From positions 558,001 through 622,000 of the forward strand of contig NC_089577.1 of assembly GCF_040115645.1 (NCBI RefSeq): a stretch of DNA of 64,000 bases, read 5' to 3'. The number at the start of each line of letters is the position of its first letter. Position 1 is the stretch's first letter. Positions 36,631-49,706 of this stretch are shown here, piece by piece. The notes below the pieces were generated by a model that was given only the letters and a program-made list of their open reading frames with translations, was not told the DNA's origin and ran no database searches. The stretch is from Euwallacea fornicatus (taxonomy: Eukaryota; Arthropoda; Insecta; Coleoptera; Curculionidae). The position numbers and the translations under genes are program-made.

Positions 36631-38472
36631 ACGGCCCTTCAAAGTGGTACGAACTACGGTTAAACTTCGGTCAGAAAATCTCATTCAAGATGGCGATCCG
36701 AAGCCATCGCGTGCAGTGAAGCATGTTCTCCAATGGGTTGACGTCACTTGACAGATACGTCACGCCGTTTTGGGGTGTTTCTGTGAGGACTTCGGTTACG
36801 AAGTCGTGGAGGTCGTACGAAGTAATTTAATATGGCGTCAGAAAGTCATCTTTATTGCTATTGCATCCATCATCCTCGACTATTGCCCTTTTCGATATTT
36901 CGATGAGACAATACCACCGTAAAAGGCATTGCTAAGTTCACCTCGGCCAGACATCCGGTGATTCGGGCCTATTCGGCCGGCATACGTTATCAGTTTCCAA
37001 TAATAAAAATAAATTCGGTGCATATCCTCTGTGACCGACGTACTCGGTAGTACTCCGCATACGTAAATTATACGTGTTATGTATTGGTATACCCGGCGAC
37101 GAGGGCAGCGTTTTAATTCGACTTAAGAGTTAGTGGTACCATAAACGCAACAATGGCATGACTTTTGACAAATGGTCCTCGTGGTACCGTGCGACGGGTG
37201 CCAAGATGATTTCACGATAGGTGCGTTACAGCTTCTTTATCTCACTCCTCGCAGAACAATAGGGGCAGGTACCACGCGTCGCTGATCAATGTAAACGATA
37301 TAATAATCAAAATGATTGGTACGACCTTTTTTCCATCTTCAAAGTTGTTTTTAACGAATTTCTAGGAAAGTTTTAAGGCTCGTTCACGTGCTATGACGAC
37401 GTTCTGAAATTGTCTTCGTTTAGGGTTTTCCGATGAAAATTCAGTCTACTCGACACTTCCAACGGAAGAGATAAATTATTGTTGAAAAAATACGAGAAAG
37501 AGAGATCCTTAAGGGCCGCGATTGGCCGAGAAGCGGGGCCTTTGAAGACACTGTCTAATTCGCGATAGGTGAAAGTGATGAACGTGACAACATCGGTTCT
37601 TAATAAGGATCTAAATTTAGAACCTTTGAAGAGCTCCATTTCCTATCTCTGAGCGATTATTCACACATCTTGGTACCAAATAATGAGTCATATTCCTTAG
37701 GGGTCGCCCACACTACCGTATTGTCTAACGCAAAACCGTCCGACCTTCGTCAAGACCCAAAGGCGGGTATCGACTCGGAGTTTCGATCGAATATGGCAAA
37801 AATATCGATATGTGGCGCAGTAGGAGTTGCGGGTTGCATAATACTTCGGAGGAGGCGTTTGTAACATCAAAATTGGGAAACGGTTACCGCATTTACTTCC
37901 AATATTGCCCAACAGCCATAACAGCGTGACGTTCGACAATCGATATTGGAAAATTAATGATGATCAATGTCGGGGCGGGACGAAACGTCCGTTTTGTTGA
38001 TTATTCTCGACCGATACGACCGCTAAACACACACCTTCCACCCAGGTACAATATTTCAATTTGCGCGGTACTATCTAGATCGAGTCGCTCTCTATACGCG
38101 AACCAGACCGTTCAGTATTAATACGAAATGGGTACTTCTTTTAATAACCCTTTAAGTAAAATTTTTTACTTTCCAGCGAGAGTGCGGTAAAGCCATTTTA
38201 CGCACGTAAGAGCAGAAAGTAGCACTTTGCCGTACTTATGCGTGTAAAGATTTTATCGCGCGCTAATATTTAACAGGAGTAACTGAAGGCAATAAAGTGA
38301 TCATACGTTTATCCGGAAAACATTTTACCTAACACGTGCGAAGGCGTCGGTAGACAGAACGGCGCGTAGCTTTCAGCAGTCGAGTGCGGTAAAAACACTT
38401 CCACACGTGCTAGGTATAACCTTCTACCCAATGAGTGTGTATGTATATGATTTTTTTGTCTCCGATTTATTA

Positions 38473-38499
38473 GCGTGCGGTACGAGTTTTACCGCACGC
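38473..38499. repeat. Perfect 10-bp inverted repeat of the GTGCGGTA motif family
   Basis: GCGTGCGGTA and TACCGCACGC are perfect reverse complements separated by 7 nt. Related copies with their own weaker hairpins start at 38182 (GTGCGGTAAAG...TTTTACGCAC), 38384 (GTGCGGTAAAAACAC) and 51479 (GTGCGGTAAAATGCAC...CGCAC). They may be ends of a small non-autonomous element. Confidence 0.6.
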
Positions 38500-41400
38500 G
38501 TCTCAGTGTGCGCGGGTTGATGTTGCCCTTAAAGATTTTTAACATTGACAATTTTCAGCACGGAAAAGCGACACCTGCAACTTTTTCCGAGCGGTACAAA
38601 GGTTTACCGCGTATGTACGATAAAGTGCAGTTTTCAGCTGGCAAATCTGGGTGGCGTAGCCACATTAATGCACGCCTGGAGGAAAACCATCTTTTAACAA
38701 ATCGGAAAATGCTTTTGGAGCATCTTTCCCGACCGACGAGACGTTTATTCCTCGGGTTTTCGACAAACTCATATTTGATATCAATAATCAGTGACGTGAG
38801 CGTGTCTGCCTCATACGCCTCTGATTTTATAACAACAAAATTGTCAATTTCCCCGAACCTTACAGAATTCCATCGATCTTGTCAGACAATGATCAGCGGC
38901 GGAATACATTTTATTATTCAACTGGTAAGAAAAATCTCCGATACTTTTCCAAACCGACCGTCTACGCCTCTGCTTTCTGATAGACTCGTTGACCGATTTT
39001 TCTGGGCGTTCAGTCGCGGCGCGAACATGGAAGAACTCCCTCCTTTTAAACAATGACATTTGTCCATTGCGAAACGAGCACTATTCCACGATCTATCATA
39101 AACGTCAGCACGATCCGATCGTGATTTTTTCTGCTCGTAAATATGCTTATTTTAATAAAATTACGCCATGTATCAGTACCGGTCGCCGCAATACAAGGAA
39201 AACAATGCGCCAGATTAGAAACGCATAAACAGCGAATGCAACTGACTGAGGAACCCATAACAGTTTGTAAAAACCGACGTATGGTACCATTAGGCTGGTA
39301 AATGTGGAGCTAAGTGCCCGATGGTAGTACCAGTAAAGATACTAAAAGTATGTAAACGATCTGCCTGGTGAAGTTTGGTGCGATCAATCGCCCCTACCGG
39401 GGCGTTTAGTTTGGTGACATTAATCCAGTAATTTTTCGCGGTACTCTCCGCTCTACGCCAGCAATCCAAGTTGAATCACTTTTTGGAGTGCCGTGAAAAT
39501 GTATTTTTAAATTATCGTGAAAGTAACTGAAGATACAGAGATTTATATGGAACGGTACTTAGGGAATCGGCCGGGTACGACCTCTCAGTACTGCAATTTA
39601 AAGCGTCGATGTGCCATAGGTTGTCGGTCGGCTGCCAGATAGGGAACACTACAGTTTTGTTAACATGAACGGTCTAAATGTTACTAGAACTGCCGAGCGG
39701 TACTATCAGCCGCTTTGATATGGTACCCTGGAGTAGCCGGGAGTAATTGATGCGGGCACGAATAAGTGTTACCGAGGACCCATTAAATCGAACGATGCTC
39801 TTTGGAATGCGCAGATATTCCCGGATAAGACAAACACATTATGCGAAATGTCACCTTTAGGTAAGCGAAACTTACCTAAGGAAATTAAAGCCAAATTGAT
39901 GAACCAAAAAACTAAAGCGGTCCACCATTCCTGGAGTAATATTCAATGGAAGATTCAGATGGTTTCCAGGTTCAAAAAAAATCGAATTGACTTTTTTTGA
40001 ACGTTCTGGCGACAGGAAGTTTGAACGAACGCAAGTCAATGTGACAGATGTCAATGTCAGACGTTTTTGTGGGCGAACGTCAAGCTTCATGTTCATGCGG
40101 TTAAATTGCGGTTAAAGTGTCGGTTAATAGTTATCTAACGAGTGCGGAAAACGATTTACAAACCCGGAAGTTTGTATGTACATAATTTTAAGTTTACAAC
40201 TTTTACATTTACCCACTGCGTAGGCGTAAACTGGGGCGTGGGGATGGGGTAGATTGCTTTTTCTACTCCTGCTAAAATTTTTCAAATTTGCATTGGGTAC
40301 CACCATCATCACCTGTTCCACTGGAGTGCGGAAACTCGTAAGACGCCCCGATAACCGAGACTCGTCTATAATTACACATTATCAAATGTCGATTTTTCGG
40401 TACTAACGCACTCCTCGTGGGTCGATATTAATTACTATATTGTTAGAGTGGTGCGAACTCACGCGGGCATTTTGATTTATGGCCGTCGAGCGGTCGGAAG
40501 AGGTTACGATATTCCGATTCGCTAACGAGCGAATTCAATTTCCGTTCCCATGGGTACCGAGTCGAGCGGTTCTCGTTCGCTATTTTTCACCCCCCGTCCC
40601 ATATGTTCCGTGGTATAATAGAACAATTACGAGCGGACGGTGATTAGAGACCGGTACGACCGACCGAGGAAATTACGAAATGAGGAGTAATTGGCCCGGG
40701 CGGGCACCACTACTACTGGTTTTGACCGCAAAACAAGTCGTTGGAGGTCTCGTCGAGGGCCGTAGAAAAAAAAAATAAAAGGCGGAATCGTGATCTATCG
40801 TCACGTTGACAGGGGCACGAACACGTGTCATTTTAACGCGAGAATGGCGCCTCCGTAACACGAAAACGTCACCCTGCGATGATGAATGTTCCAGGTACCA
40901 CCCGGCCATATATCGACGTTTGCCGCTTTTTTCCGCCGCGGCCGTGACATAGAAGCAGGAAACGCGGCGGTACTCCCATAGAAATCCAAATAACTTCTAA
41001 GAATACATTGTAGCGAACCGGGCAGTAAATCTATGCGAATCGTCCCGGGCCGAGACTTTTCAATAAATCTATTTGATAGTTCCGAGAAGTCGAATAAGTG
41101 CAAAAGGCCTATTACTCAAGCGTATAATATAAACTTATTGTAGAACACTGAACGTGCACATGAATAATGCCCCGCGCACCATGTAATTAAAAACGAAATG
41201 CACGCATGGTACCATCGACCACGTTCGCGGATCGGTACCATTCCAGCAGCGGCGCAACATCCCGCCCGTTCGCCCGAAATCTCCACCGAAGTCCCCCGGC
41301 GACAACCCCAGACGTACGCCGAAGTGAGGCGGGAGTGAGCGCGCACTCATGCTGCGTGAGCGTGGTAAGGAAGGACGAGTCTTTAATGGAGGGACTTGGA

Positions 41401-42737
41401 GGAATGGAAAGCGATATCGTGCCGCCTCTGAAACTAATAACAGAGTGAGATCTTTATGGAGCGCAGTCGATTCCCATGGACATTATATAGAAATTATGGC
41501 GTTTTTTGCCTCACTTTTTTAATGCCACTCATAAAACTGCTCGCACAAAGACAATATGGGGCCCTTGTCCACGCAGACCGATATCGAGCTACGCAAAAGG
41601 ACGTAGGAATGACCAACAGAAACAAGACAGTCCTGGAAGACACGTTTGCTACAAGGCGGGCACGGAATCGTACGGTAATGGTCGGGAAGGTACTTTTTTC
41701 CAATTCAAGTTAGATTGGTCAACGATTAATGAATTTTCGATTAACCGAATCATCAGTTGAAATTTCCCACGAAATTACTGAAATTTCGACTAAAATTCGG
41801 CGAAACTGGGCCAACTGTTGGGAACGCCTCGACGACGCGTTAGATTGGTCTGTTTTATCCATTTCGGAGGTCTCCTTCGGGGTTCCTCGTGCTTCAGGTG
41901 AGAGCATCAATTCAGTCTCGAATCCGAGGAATTTCGACAAATCCCCGGTACTTACACGAGTCCCGAGCAATCTCGCCTTGGAAATATGGCCCTTATTCCA
42001 CAAATGACACGGTGTTTAATCAAAGCACACTTCTAACGCGAGCTTTAAGCGTATCGTGCGAACGTTATCGTGTCCCTTGTCCGGGCGGGCTGTCGTGGGT
42101 GTAAAATATGGACGTGGTACCGTCCAGCGGCGCGCGAGTGTCCATTACGAAACTGGGACAGAGCGCCCATTATGCTCCCTTTTGAATGGTACCATTCATT
42201 GATGCGAACGTTCGTAATTACGTGGTTAATTTAGCCCCAAATTCGCGCTTAATCGTCCCCATGGGGTTTTTCTCGGAAAGCCGGGAACAAGGAGGAGAAA
42301 TTAAACAAACAGAGGGCAGGCTAAGATGCGAGCGAGATAAACTGCTCGGAAATTGGAGAACGACTTTGCCCACCCATGAAACCGATACGAAATTATTTAT
42401 TGGACTCGGCTTATGCCAATTATGCTGTCCGAGCGGGCGATTTACCGCCGCCGCTTTGTTTCCTTTAGACGATTTTTAATTACGAACGTATTTATTAAAT
42501 TGTCAGAAGGTAATTAACGAGTGGCAATAGTTGCGCGCACGTCCCTGCTCCCTTAACTGAAAGATCCAAACGAGGCGAATTGAGATTGCACCGGCCCATA
42601 TGGGTGTCGTCTAAATAATAAACGCAGATTCGCCGTTGCGATAAAGGCCGCATAATTTTCTATGCCATTGTGTCCGAAAACCTTCGAGATCGAGATAAGG
42701 CACCTCTCTATCGCTACCCGAATACGCATCTGGAATT

Positions 42738-42766
42738 CTCATCATCATCATCATCATCGTCGTCTC
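42738..42766. repeat. (ATC)n / (GTC)n trinucleotide repeat
   Basis: CATCATCATCATCATCAT followed by CGTCGTC; a simple microsatellite. Confidence 0.9.
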
Positions 42767-44020
42767 TTCTAAGAACGGCACGACAAATCGAACCTAACAG
42801 GACGTTAACCATTAAACAATATTGGTCGATTCTAATTACTTTTGACATTTACTATCGATCCCGTCGTGTCGATCTCAATCGATAAAAATCAAGATTTATC
42901 GATTTGGTTCGGACGTCGTTTCGATTCGTCATCGTGACCCGGCCGGCCAACCCTCCAGACTCGATCCAGTTCGATTTTCACATGGGCACAATTATTCCTT
43001 CAGCGGCAAAATCTGTTATTTGTACCAATCGATTTGAATTTCTCACGTTCTCAATGTGTATGCACGCAACTCTATTGCGTTATAATGCGCCGTGTTCGGT
43101 GATTTGCCACTATTAGCGCCTTTGTTATTATTTCGAACGTCTTTCACTGGTTTTGACACGCGAAACTCTCTCGATCGATAATCGCTCGTCGAGTTCGTAG
43201 ACACGGAAAAAACAGACGAGATTTGCACAAAGACTGTCCATATACAGACTCATCCCTCATTGAGCATAAATTTAACTTCACTTGGATCGCACCATCTCTT
43301 GGCGACAATCGACCGTGACCGTGTGGACAAACTTGTCTTGGCACGGTGAAATACGAGCAGCCCTCTGGCGAAAGAAAATTCGAGTTTTCGCAACCAATCA
43401 AATTACAGGAAGTTGACGAAATGACACGTTTTCCTCCATATTTGATTACACGCTGCGGCACCCTCACAGGAAGTTAACTTAATTAAATTGAATTGTGGCA
43501 GATTTCGCAAAAAGGAACCGCCCGCTAACCGCGCGTTAGGTTGGGGATCGAAGGGCAACCGACATAACGCCGGAAAATCAAATCGCTCAAGGGGCAGTTT
43601 TCTCTTTAAATGTTCACGGAAGCAGAATCATGTGCGGCGTCCAGCCCTGACCTATAAAATCGCCCGTCAGCCACTCTTGTGCAAACGCCGATTTCTCCGC
43701 CGCAACGACACGCCGAAAGAACCGAAACCTCAAGGAACCCCCATTACAATGCGCTTTTCCCATGTATAACGGGTTGCCGAGCCTCGGTCCTCGATTTCTT
43801 CGTCCCCGCGGAATGCGAAGATGGTCCTCGATGGTACCGAGTATTCGCTTGCTTAAGCCACATTCACAGCGCGCAGAACGGGCCTGCGGTCGTCAGGTGG
43901 CGTGGACGCGGCCTTAGGCGTGAGCCGCCATCGATCAGGAAGAAGAGCCGGTGCAGTACCGGCCATGCACGAAGAAGGTACCACCAGCAGACGGTGGGCG
44001 CGTTGCCCGTGTACGGTACC

Positions 44021-47000
44021 CTGCATACGGGTCAGTTAGTTCTCGCGACCTAAGACCTGCACGCGTTGTTGCTTCGAAGGAAAATTAAGGAGATGATATT
44101 TTTCATTCTTAGTCCGTACCTACTTAGGTATGAGGTTACGGAGACGTTTCAATTACTTATTAGACTGGCGCAAACGCGAGGCCGTAACTGTACAAGATTT
44201 GGTATCGTGGTATCTTACCTATTAACGATTTACCGAGACCATGAGCATTGTATTTTCACTAGGAAAATAATTGAACCATAATCGCTCCGCTCGAAATTCT
44301 AAATTCAGTATTCTCAAAATTGATAGCTGTCACGACCCGTCGCATGGACGTCACGAAAAAATCTGCCCATAGGTTGTCAATACTGTCAGACATCAGTTTG
44401 AACGAGACGACCCGGAATAACTGTCAGATTGTCTAACGTCGTGACGAATTTTCCAGTCATTTTTCTTCCATTACGATTGAGTTGCAATAGTCCCTCCGCA
44501 ATTTTTTCATCCTTTATTCTTTACCTTGCTGATCCATTCCTGGCGGTAACGTTAAGCGCTAGCTGTCTAGCCACCTCCCTCTTACCACTTTGTATCCCTT
44601 CAGTGTTGACAATGGCTTTTGCTGACAAAGACAGACTCGCCAAAAAAAGAACAGGTCATCAGGTCTATTGAATTCTTGACGATGCCAAAGGTCTCACGCT
44701 AGTCAAAGTCCTTGAAGAACCATTCAGAAATAAAAAGAAAATGCAAATGCTCCATTGATTAATATCAGAAAGTGAAGAAGACGATGGTAGATTGCGCTTT
44801 TTTTGCATGCCAAATAAAATTAATTAACATTAACGTATATCGCGAACTTGACATAAAACGGCATATTGTGCAATTAGTCCTGAAAATAGTGCTTTTCTTA
44901 GACTACTCGCCTTCGGCTCGTGCCTCGTCAACGTCTTGTGAGTGGAAAAAACTTACGATGGGAAACATTTCCAAACGGCGAAGCGAAAATTGCAAGAACG
45001 CGTCGACACCCGCTTCGATAGATATTTTTGTCGGAAAACCGGCGTGAAAATCGCACTTTTCACGCTCATACGAGCGGCGCAAGGATGCGCATGCGCGCGG
45101 CGAGAGTCCGTCGTCGACGGCAACACTTTCTTACTGAAAACCGACGCCTGTTTTCTTCTTAAATCCCGAAGCGGACATGGGAAAATTTCGCCTCCTTCTG
45201 CAAAGATAGAGTGCTTACCACATACACCACCAGATGCTCAAACTGCTATCGAATAAGGCATGCTGCGACGTCTCTATAATCGCTGGTCAATGGACTATAA
45301 GGACCAAATGGGGCCCACAAAGTATAGCGACTCAAACGGTATAAAACGGTTGACAAACAAGCCGCTTTCATCTGCATACAATCCGCCATAAAGAAGCAAG
45401 TGCGCGGTACCTTCAATAGGGGTGAACACTTCACATAATCTATCGACGTTATTTATTGGCGCAGGTTCATTGATGCGCCGAAGGATTTCACGCATATTTT
45501 TCGGTCCGAGTCGCGATGACAAAGACGAACGAGCATCGGATAATTTTCGGGAATTTTAGGAAGTCGCCCGGATTGGCCGTAAATTACCGCCCAATGACAG
45601 GCCCGAAATTCCCCTTTGAATGCTGGAAGTTGCGCTGCTGCGCAGAGCATTTCAGGTTCAACATTTTCAGCCGAGTTGGGTATTTTAGGCGGCACGGCCG
45701 GGGGGACAATTAGACGAGATAATTGGCTGATAAATCCGCCATCAAACGCTCGCAATTAAAATAGTTGCGCGTCACTGGTCAAAGTCAATTTTACCTTAAT
45801 TTCCTTGGATTTGAGTCAATAAAGTTTATTGCCGTGCGTCAACAAAAAGGCGCTAAAACGTTTTACGACGAAGCCCGGCCTAACATCGATGCGTGGAATC
45901 CTTTATTGGACCGTAAACTCACGGAATTGATGATCTAATAAAAAATATTCGTTGTCTATTATCTAAAAGGCCCCAGCTTTACCGCTAGGCACGTCGCATG
46001 GCATCGATAGGGGACCTTATCTAGGAGAGGAATATGGTATTCCTAGAGCCGGAGAGTTCCGCAATAATTCAGATATCTATCGGTGGGCAAAATATTGCGT
46101 CGTTGGACCACTGGGGACGTGATCGATTTGGTCCCCACAAGAATTCCCCGGCGAGAAAATAATCAAATACTGTTAAGTCCACATAAGTCAGTGCTATGGA
46201 AGGACAAGGCGACGGCAACGTCGCCTCCTAAGTCAGCGTTTGCTCGAGTGCCCCTCGAGTCGAGTGGTGGCGAAACGTAGCTGTTTTAGCACGTTTCTCC
46301 CATACCATTTTACACGTTAACGAAATTAGCCAATTACTTAAAGAGGGACATGTGTTCCCTGATGCCACGACAATCTATATCTGGCACGTATGGCCTTAAT
46401 CTATAACAGTGCCCGGGCACTTAGACGAGCCACCGAGATGGCTTTCTCATAAATTTTAAACGGGACCTCTAAATGACTGAACAAACAGTCATTAGGAGAG
46501 CAAACTGCTCCGGTTGAGTGTTGGCTCTCCGTCGTCTCGGATCGTATTACACGGCGAGTGGAGGTGCCTCTCGAACATAAAAAATTGCCTGCCTGCCTAC
46601 TACAGACAGCATGTTGCTTCGCCGAATCGGACCTAAAAACCTTTATAAGAATAATGCGTTAGATAAGAACAGCCACGAGAAGAGGGCCCAAACTACTTTC
46701 TCCATATCTCACCGCATCGGCCGTGGCGCACCTAGAAAGAGTTGGATGACACCTGCTATTATCATAACCCGAAACAAGTGCGCGTTAAGCGACTGTCGCG
46801 ATGTCACGTTAACGTTATTCCAACCTCTCGAGGTTTCGACCATCGACAACGTATAACGGCACATTCCACGTTAACGAGGGACATAATTAATCCTCTCGGG
46901 ACTTGCTAGAGCTCGTCTGCAAGGGTTCCTGGGCCAACGCCGGCCTCCCTCCGAGTCTTCGACTCGGAATACCTCCTCTGCCCGCTGTTCGGATGCGCGG

Positions 47001-49671
47001 GGCGACCGTTCCTGGAGCTCGCCCCAGGGGGACCTCGACGATAGTAAAAGATATCGGCCAAAATGGGGCACACTTCACAGTCTCAAGAATGTGCCGTTCA
47101 AAGTGTTTTCTCAAATTTCGATGGGTCTCAGAGGCATTCCAAAGAAAAAACCGAAATCTTGGGAACGCCTGAGGACAATTATCACGTTATTACGAAAGGT
47201 GTTCGAAGGGCCCACCTTCCGCTTCCACGCGCGGTTTCGTGCGCCTTCTTAAATCCGCGTTCATGGCAAAGCGGCCCTTCTTGCTTCGATCCTCGAGATC
47301 GTGAGGATCTTCCTTCGCGCCTCGCTAGTGTCGGGAAACATTTCAGACAAATAATCGATCACTTTCATGGCGTCACGTGGCGGGGCACCGTTTCGTGAGG
47401 ACCAGAGATTATCTGAGCGGCTCAGACCAATGAAGTTGCTTCAAAAATACCAACACTCACCTGGGGTCAAATCGTCTGCGTAAGTGCACGGGCCAGTAAT
47501 CATATCGCCAAATAAACCGACCCATATACTTAGCCCGCACGTGCTCGGGGCCGTGTGGTGTTCGTGTGTGGATTTTCCGTGGGCCAGACGTGATTTCACC
47601 CTGCGGTTCGCAACTTTTGGGCTTGAAGATTGCTTCGGAAAGGCCCCGAACTTGCTCCCCGGCTTGCCTTATACGGGGTGAGTCGAGGTTAACGCCTTTT
47701 CCGTTAGACCCTAAATTTTGTCGTTGCGTAAGGGAAAAAAAACGAACTCAATTCAGAGCTGGTTTGCAGCTCGACCTGTAGGTTTCTTAATGTCGCAGAA
47801 CGGTGGGACTTCGAAAATCCCCCCAATTTTTGCGTGAGGTGTTTTTAATAAATGGAAATTCCTTTGACGCAATTTGCCGGTGGCTGAGCCCCGCATGTCC
47901 CGCTGATTGGTCCATTTTCCGACTCGCCAATTCTGAACTTATTAAAATCTGCGAGTGCGCAGTGACTAATTACGTGTCATAAGGCGCGATCGTTAAAAAA
48001 GGAGCCTTAAACGGGCATCGAAGTGTCCGACACGCCGGTTAGATAAATTCGTCTGTTACCTGGTGTGAGTTATGACGTCTTATGTATATGTATATGAGAC
48101 CGAACTGCTTAATCAGCGCCCTACGTAGAGGGTTCGCCACTCGTTGCGAGCCTTCTGACCGATCACTTGTCAAAACGAGCGCATCGAAAGTTACTGGTTA
48201 CTTTAGGACAATGTGCGCAAAGGCAATTTGGCTTAGCTAGTCGGCGACCGATCTCGGTTGCATTGATGTCTCATTTGGAATCGCCAGGATTTTTCGTTAG
48301 GCGGGCGTTATTCGGGAGAGATTTCCATGAATCAGACGCTACGTATTTGCGATCCGTTTGCAGAGCTTTCGGCTCGTGCGGAACGATCGAAATTTCTCCG
48401 TGGTGAAATACCTGTCATTGTCGATCGTTGTTTTCTCGCGCGCAATTGGGAACGGAAAATGTGCGAGCGCGCGCAATTTCGAATATAACTAAACAGATAC
48501 GGCGCGATCCGTTCTATGCCCTGCTGCCTCGGTGCCTCACCGGGCGATTTATGCCGTTAAAAAGGCAGAAATATCGTTTTCGGTACGGACGGTCTACCTA
48601 CTTCGGACCGCGCAAATGGATAATGTCTCCGAAGGTTGTAATTTTACTGTAAATGGAAAAAACGAGAGCGGTAGATCCCTATCGTGGCCCCGGGCGGGAC
48701 ATCTTTATATATTTGTTTCTCGCCGTGCCGGAGGCCAAAGAAGCAGAAGAAGATTCTAATTTGTTATAGGGTATTTATTTAACTCGTGTGTATTCACATT
48801 AAGACGTTATTTTTTCGTAAGCGCGGCGGTAATAAATGGGCATTGCGACGGGTATTGCGTGTACCGAATAATTACTGAAATTTAAATTTACGATCGGAAT
48901 CTCGGCTCGTAATGGCCATATTTATAGTTTCGAGCGAGGCGCGCGATTTGCTTAATGTCATCGGGATTTAATGCCCGCGGAAAAGAAATGGAAACAAGGC
49001 CGCCTCCTCCATCGAAAGGGAAATAAAGATTTTTCAGCGTGCGAGCTGTCAGGTTTATGGCGCGGGAAGAATCCGCTCGTTCCCATTAACATTCCCGCAG
49101 TGGCGAATAAAAAGGAACGGCGGGATTTTATTGGATGTCGCGCCTTTTTGTCCGGCAATTGACCACACGGAGATTCTAGCGTAGAAATTACGGAAGCATT
49201 TTAATTATTTTAATTCGAGGCGATTTTATCGCCCCCCCCGGTACAGCGAGTGACGGGTCGGGCCTCTTTTACGCTCCGACTCGTAAAACGGGCGCATAAA
49301 GATTATCAAATTCGATTCGCTCGCATGTTTATGCGTACGCGAACATACAAGCTCGTCTCGTAAATTAAACGCACTTACCACCTTTGAAATGTCTGCCACG
49401 TTATCTAAATGAAGAAAACGAGAGCAATAAAATTTAATCTGATCCAGGGTAACGCGGTCACGAGAAAGGCCGCTCCGCCGGCCCATCTTCGTCCGTAACC
49501 CAGAACTGGGGCCTCCGAACCCAAAATTTTCAATCCTTCATCGTTCGCACGTGAAAATTGCGACGTTCCCGTGCAAATTTCCGTTTTGCAATTTTATTGC
49601 TTCGCACCGATTCTGCCTGCCCCTTCGCGAACGCCGAACGTTCCAAAGTCATCCGTCATCGCCGCAGGAAC
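44021..49671. other. Gene-free stretch
   Basis: No gene is supported. The minus frame 45522-45295 (75 codons) and several frames of 60-110 codons look no different from chance. Short palindromes (for example ATGACTG/CAGTCAT near 46475) are of no clear meaning. Confidence 0.45.
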
Positions 49672-49706
49672 GTCACGTGACCCGGCAGAGATGGCGGTCA
49701 CGTGAC
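49672..49706. promoter_or_regulatory. Paired GTCACGTGAC E-box palindromes around ATGGCGG
   Basis: GTCACGTGAC occurs at 49672-49681 and again at 49697-49706, 25 bp apart. GATGGCGG lies between them and a further CACGTCACGG follows at 49716. GTCACGTGAC is the high-affinity site of the MITF/TFE and USF families of bHLH-zip factors (the CLEAR motif), and ATGGCGG resembles a YY1/Pho site. Together they resemble a housekeeping-type promoter. No first exon can be assigned beside it. Confidence 0.5.

Larger units (their letters stand above)
36340..44020. promoter_or_regulatory. Cluster of the palindrome GGTACC
   Basis: I counted 17 GGTACC hexamers by eye: 36340, 37135, 37183, 37269, 37672, 39283, 39722, 40296, 40553, 40894, 41209, 41234, 42116, 42188, 43833, 43978 and 44015. 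About two are expected by chance in 7.7 kb, and only about nine occur in the other 56 kb. Many are extended to ATGGTACCAT or GTGGTACCGT. They are scattered and not in a tandem array, and no gene is recognised here. A binding-site cluster is one reading; I cannot name a factor. Confidence 0.4.
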
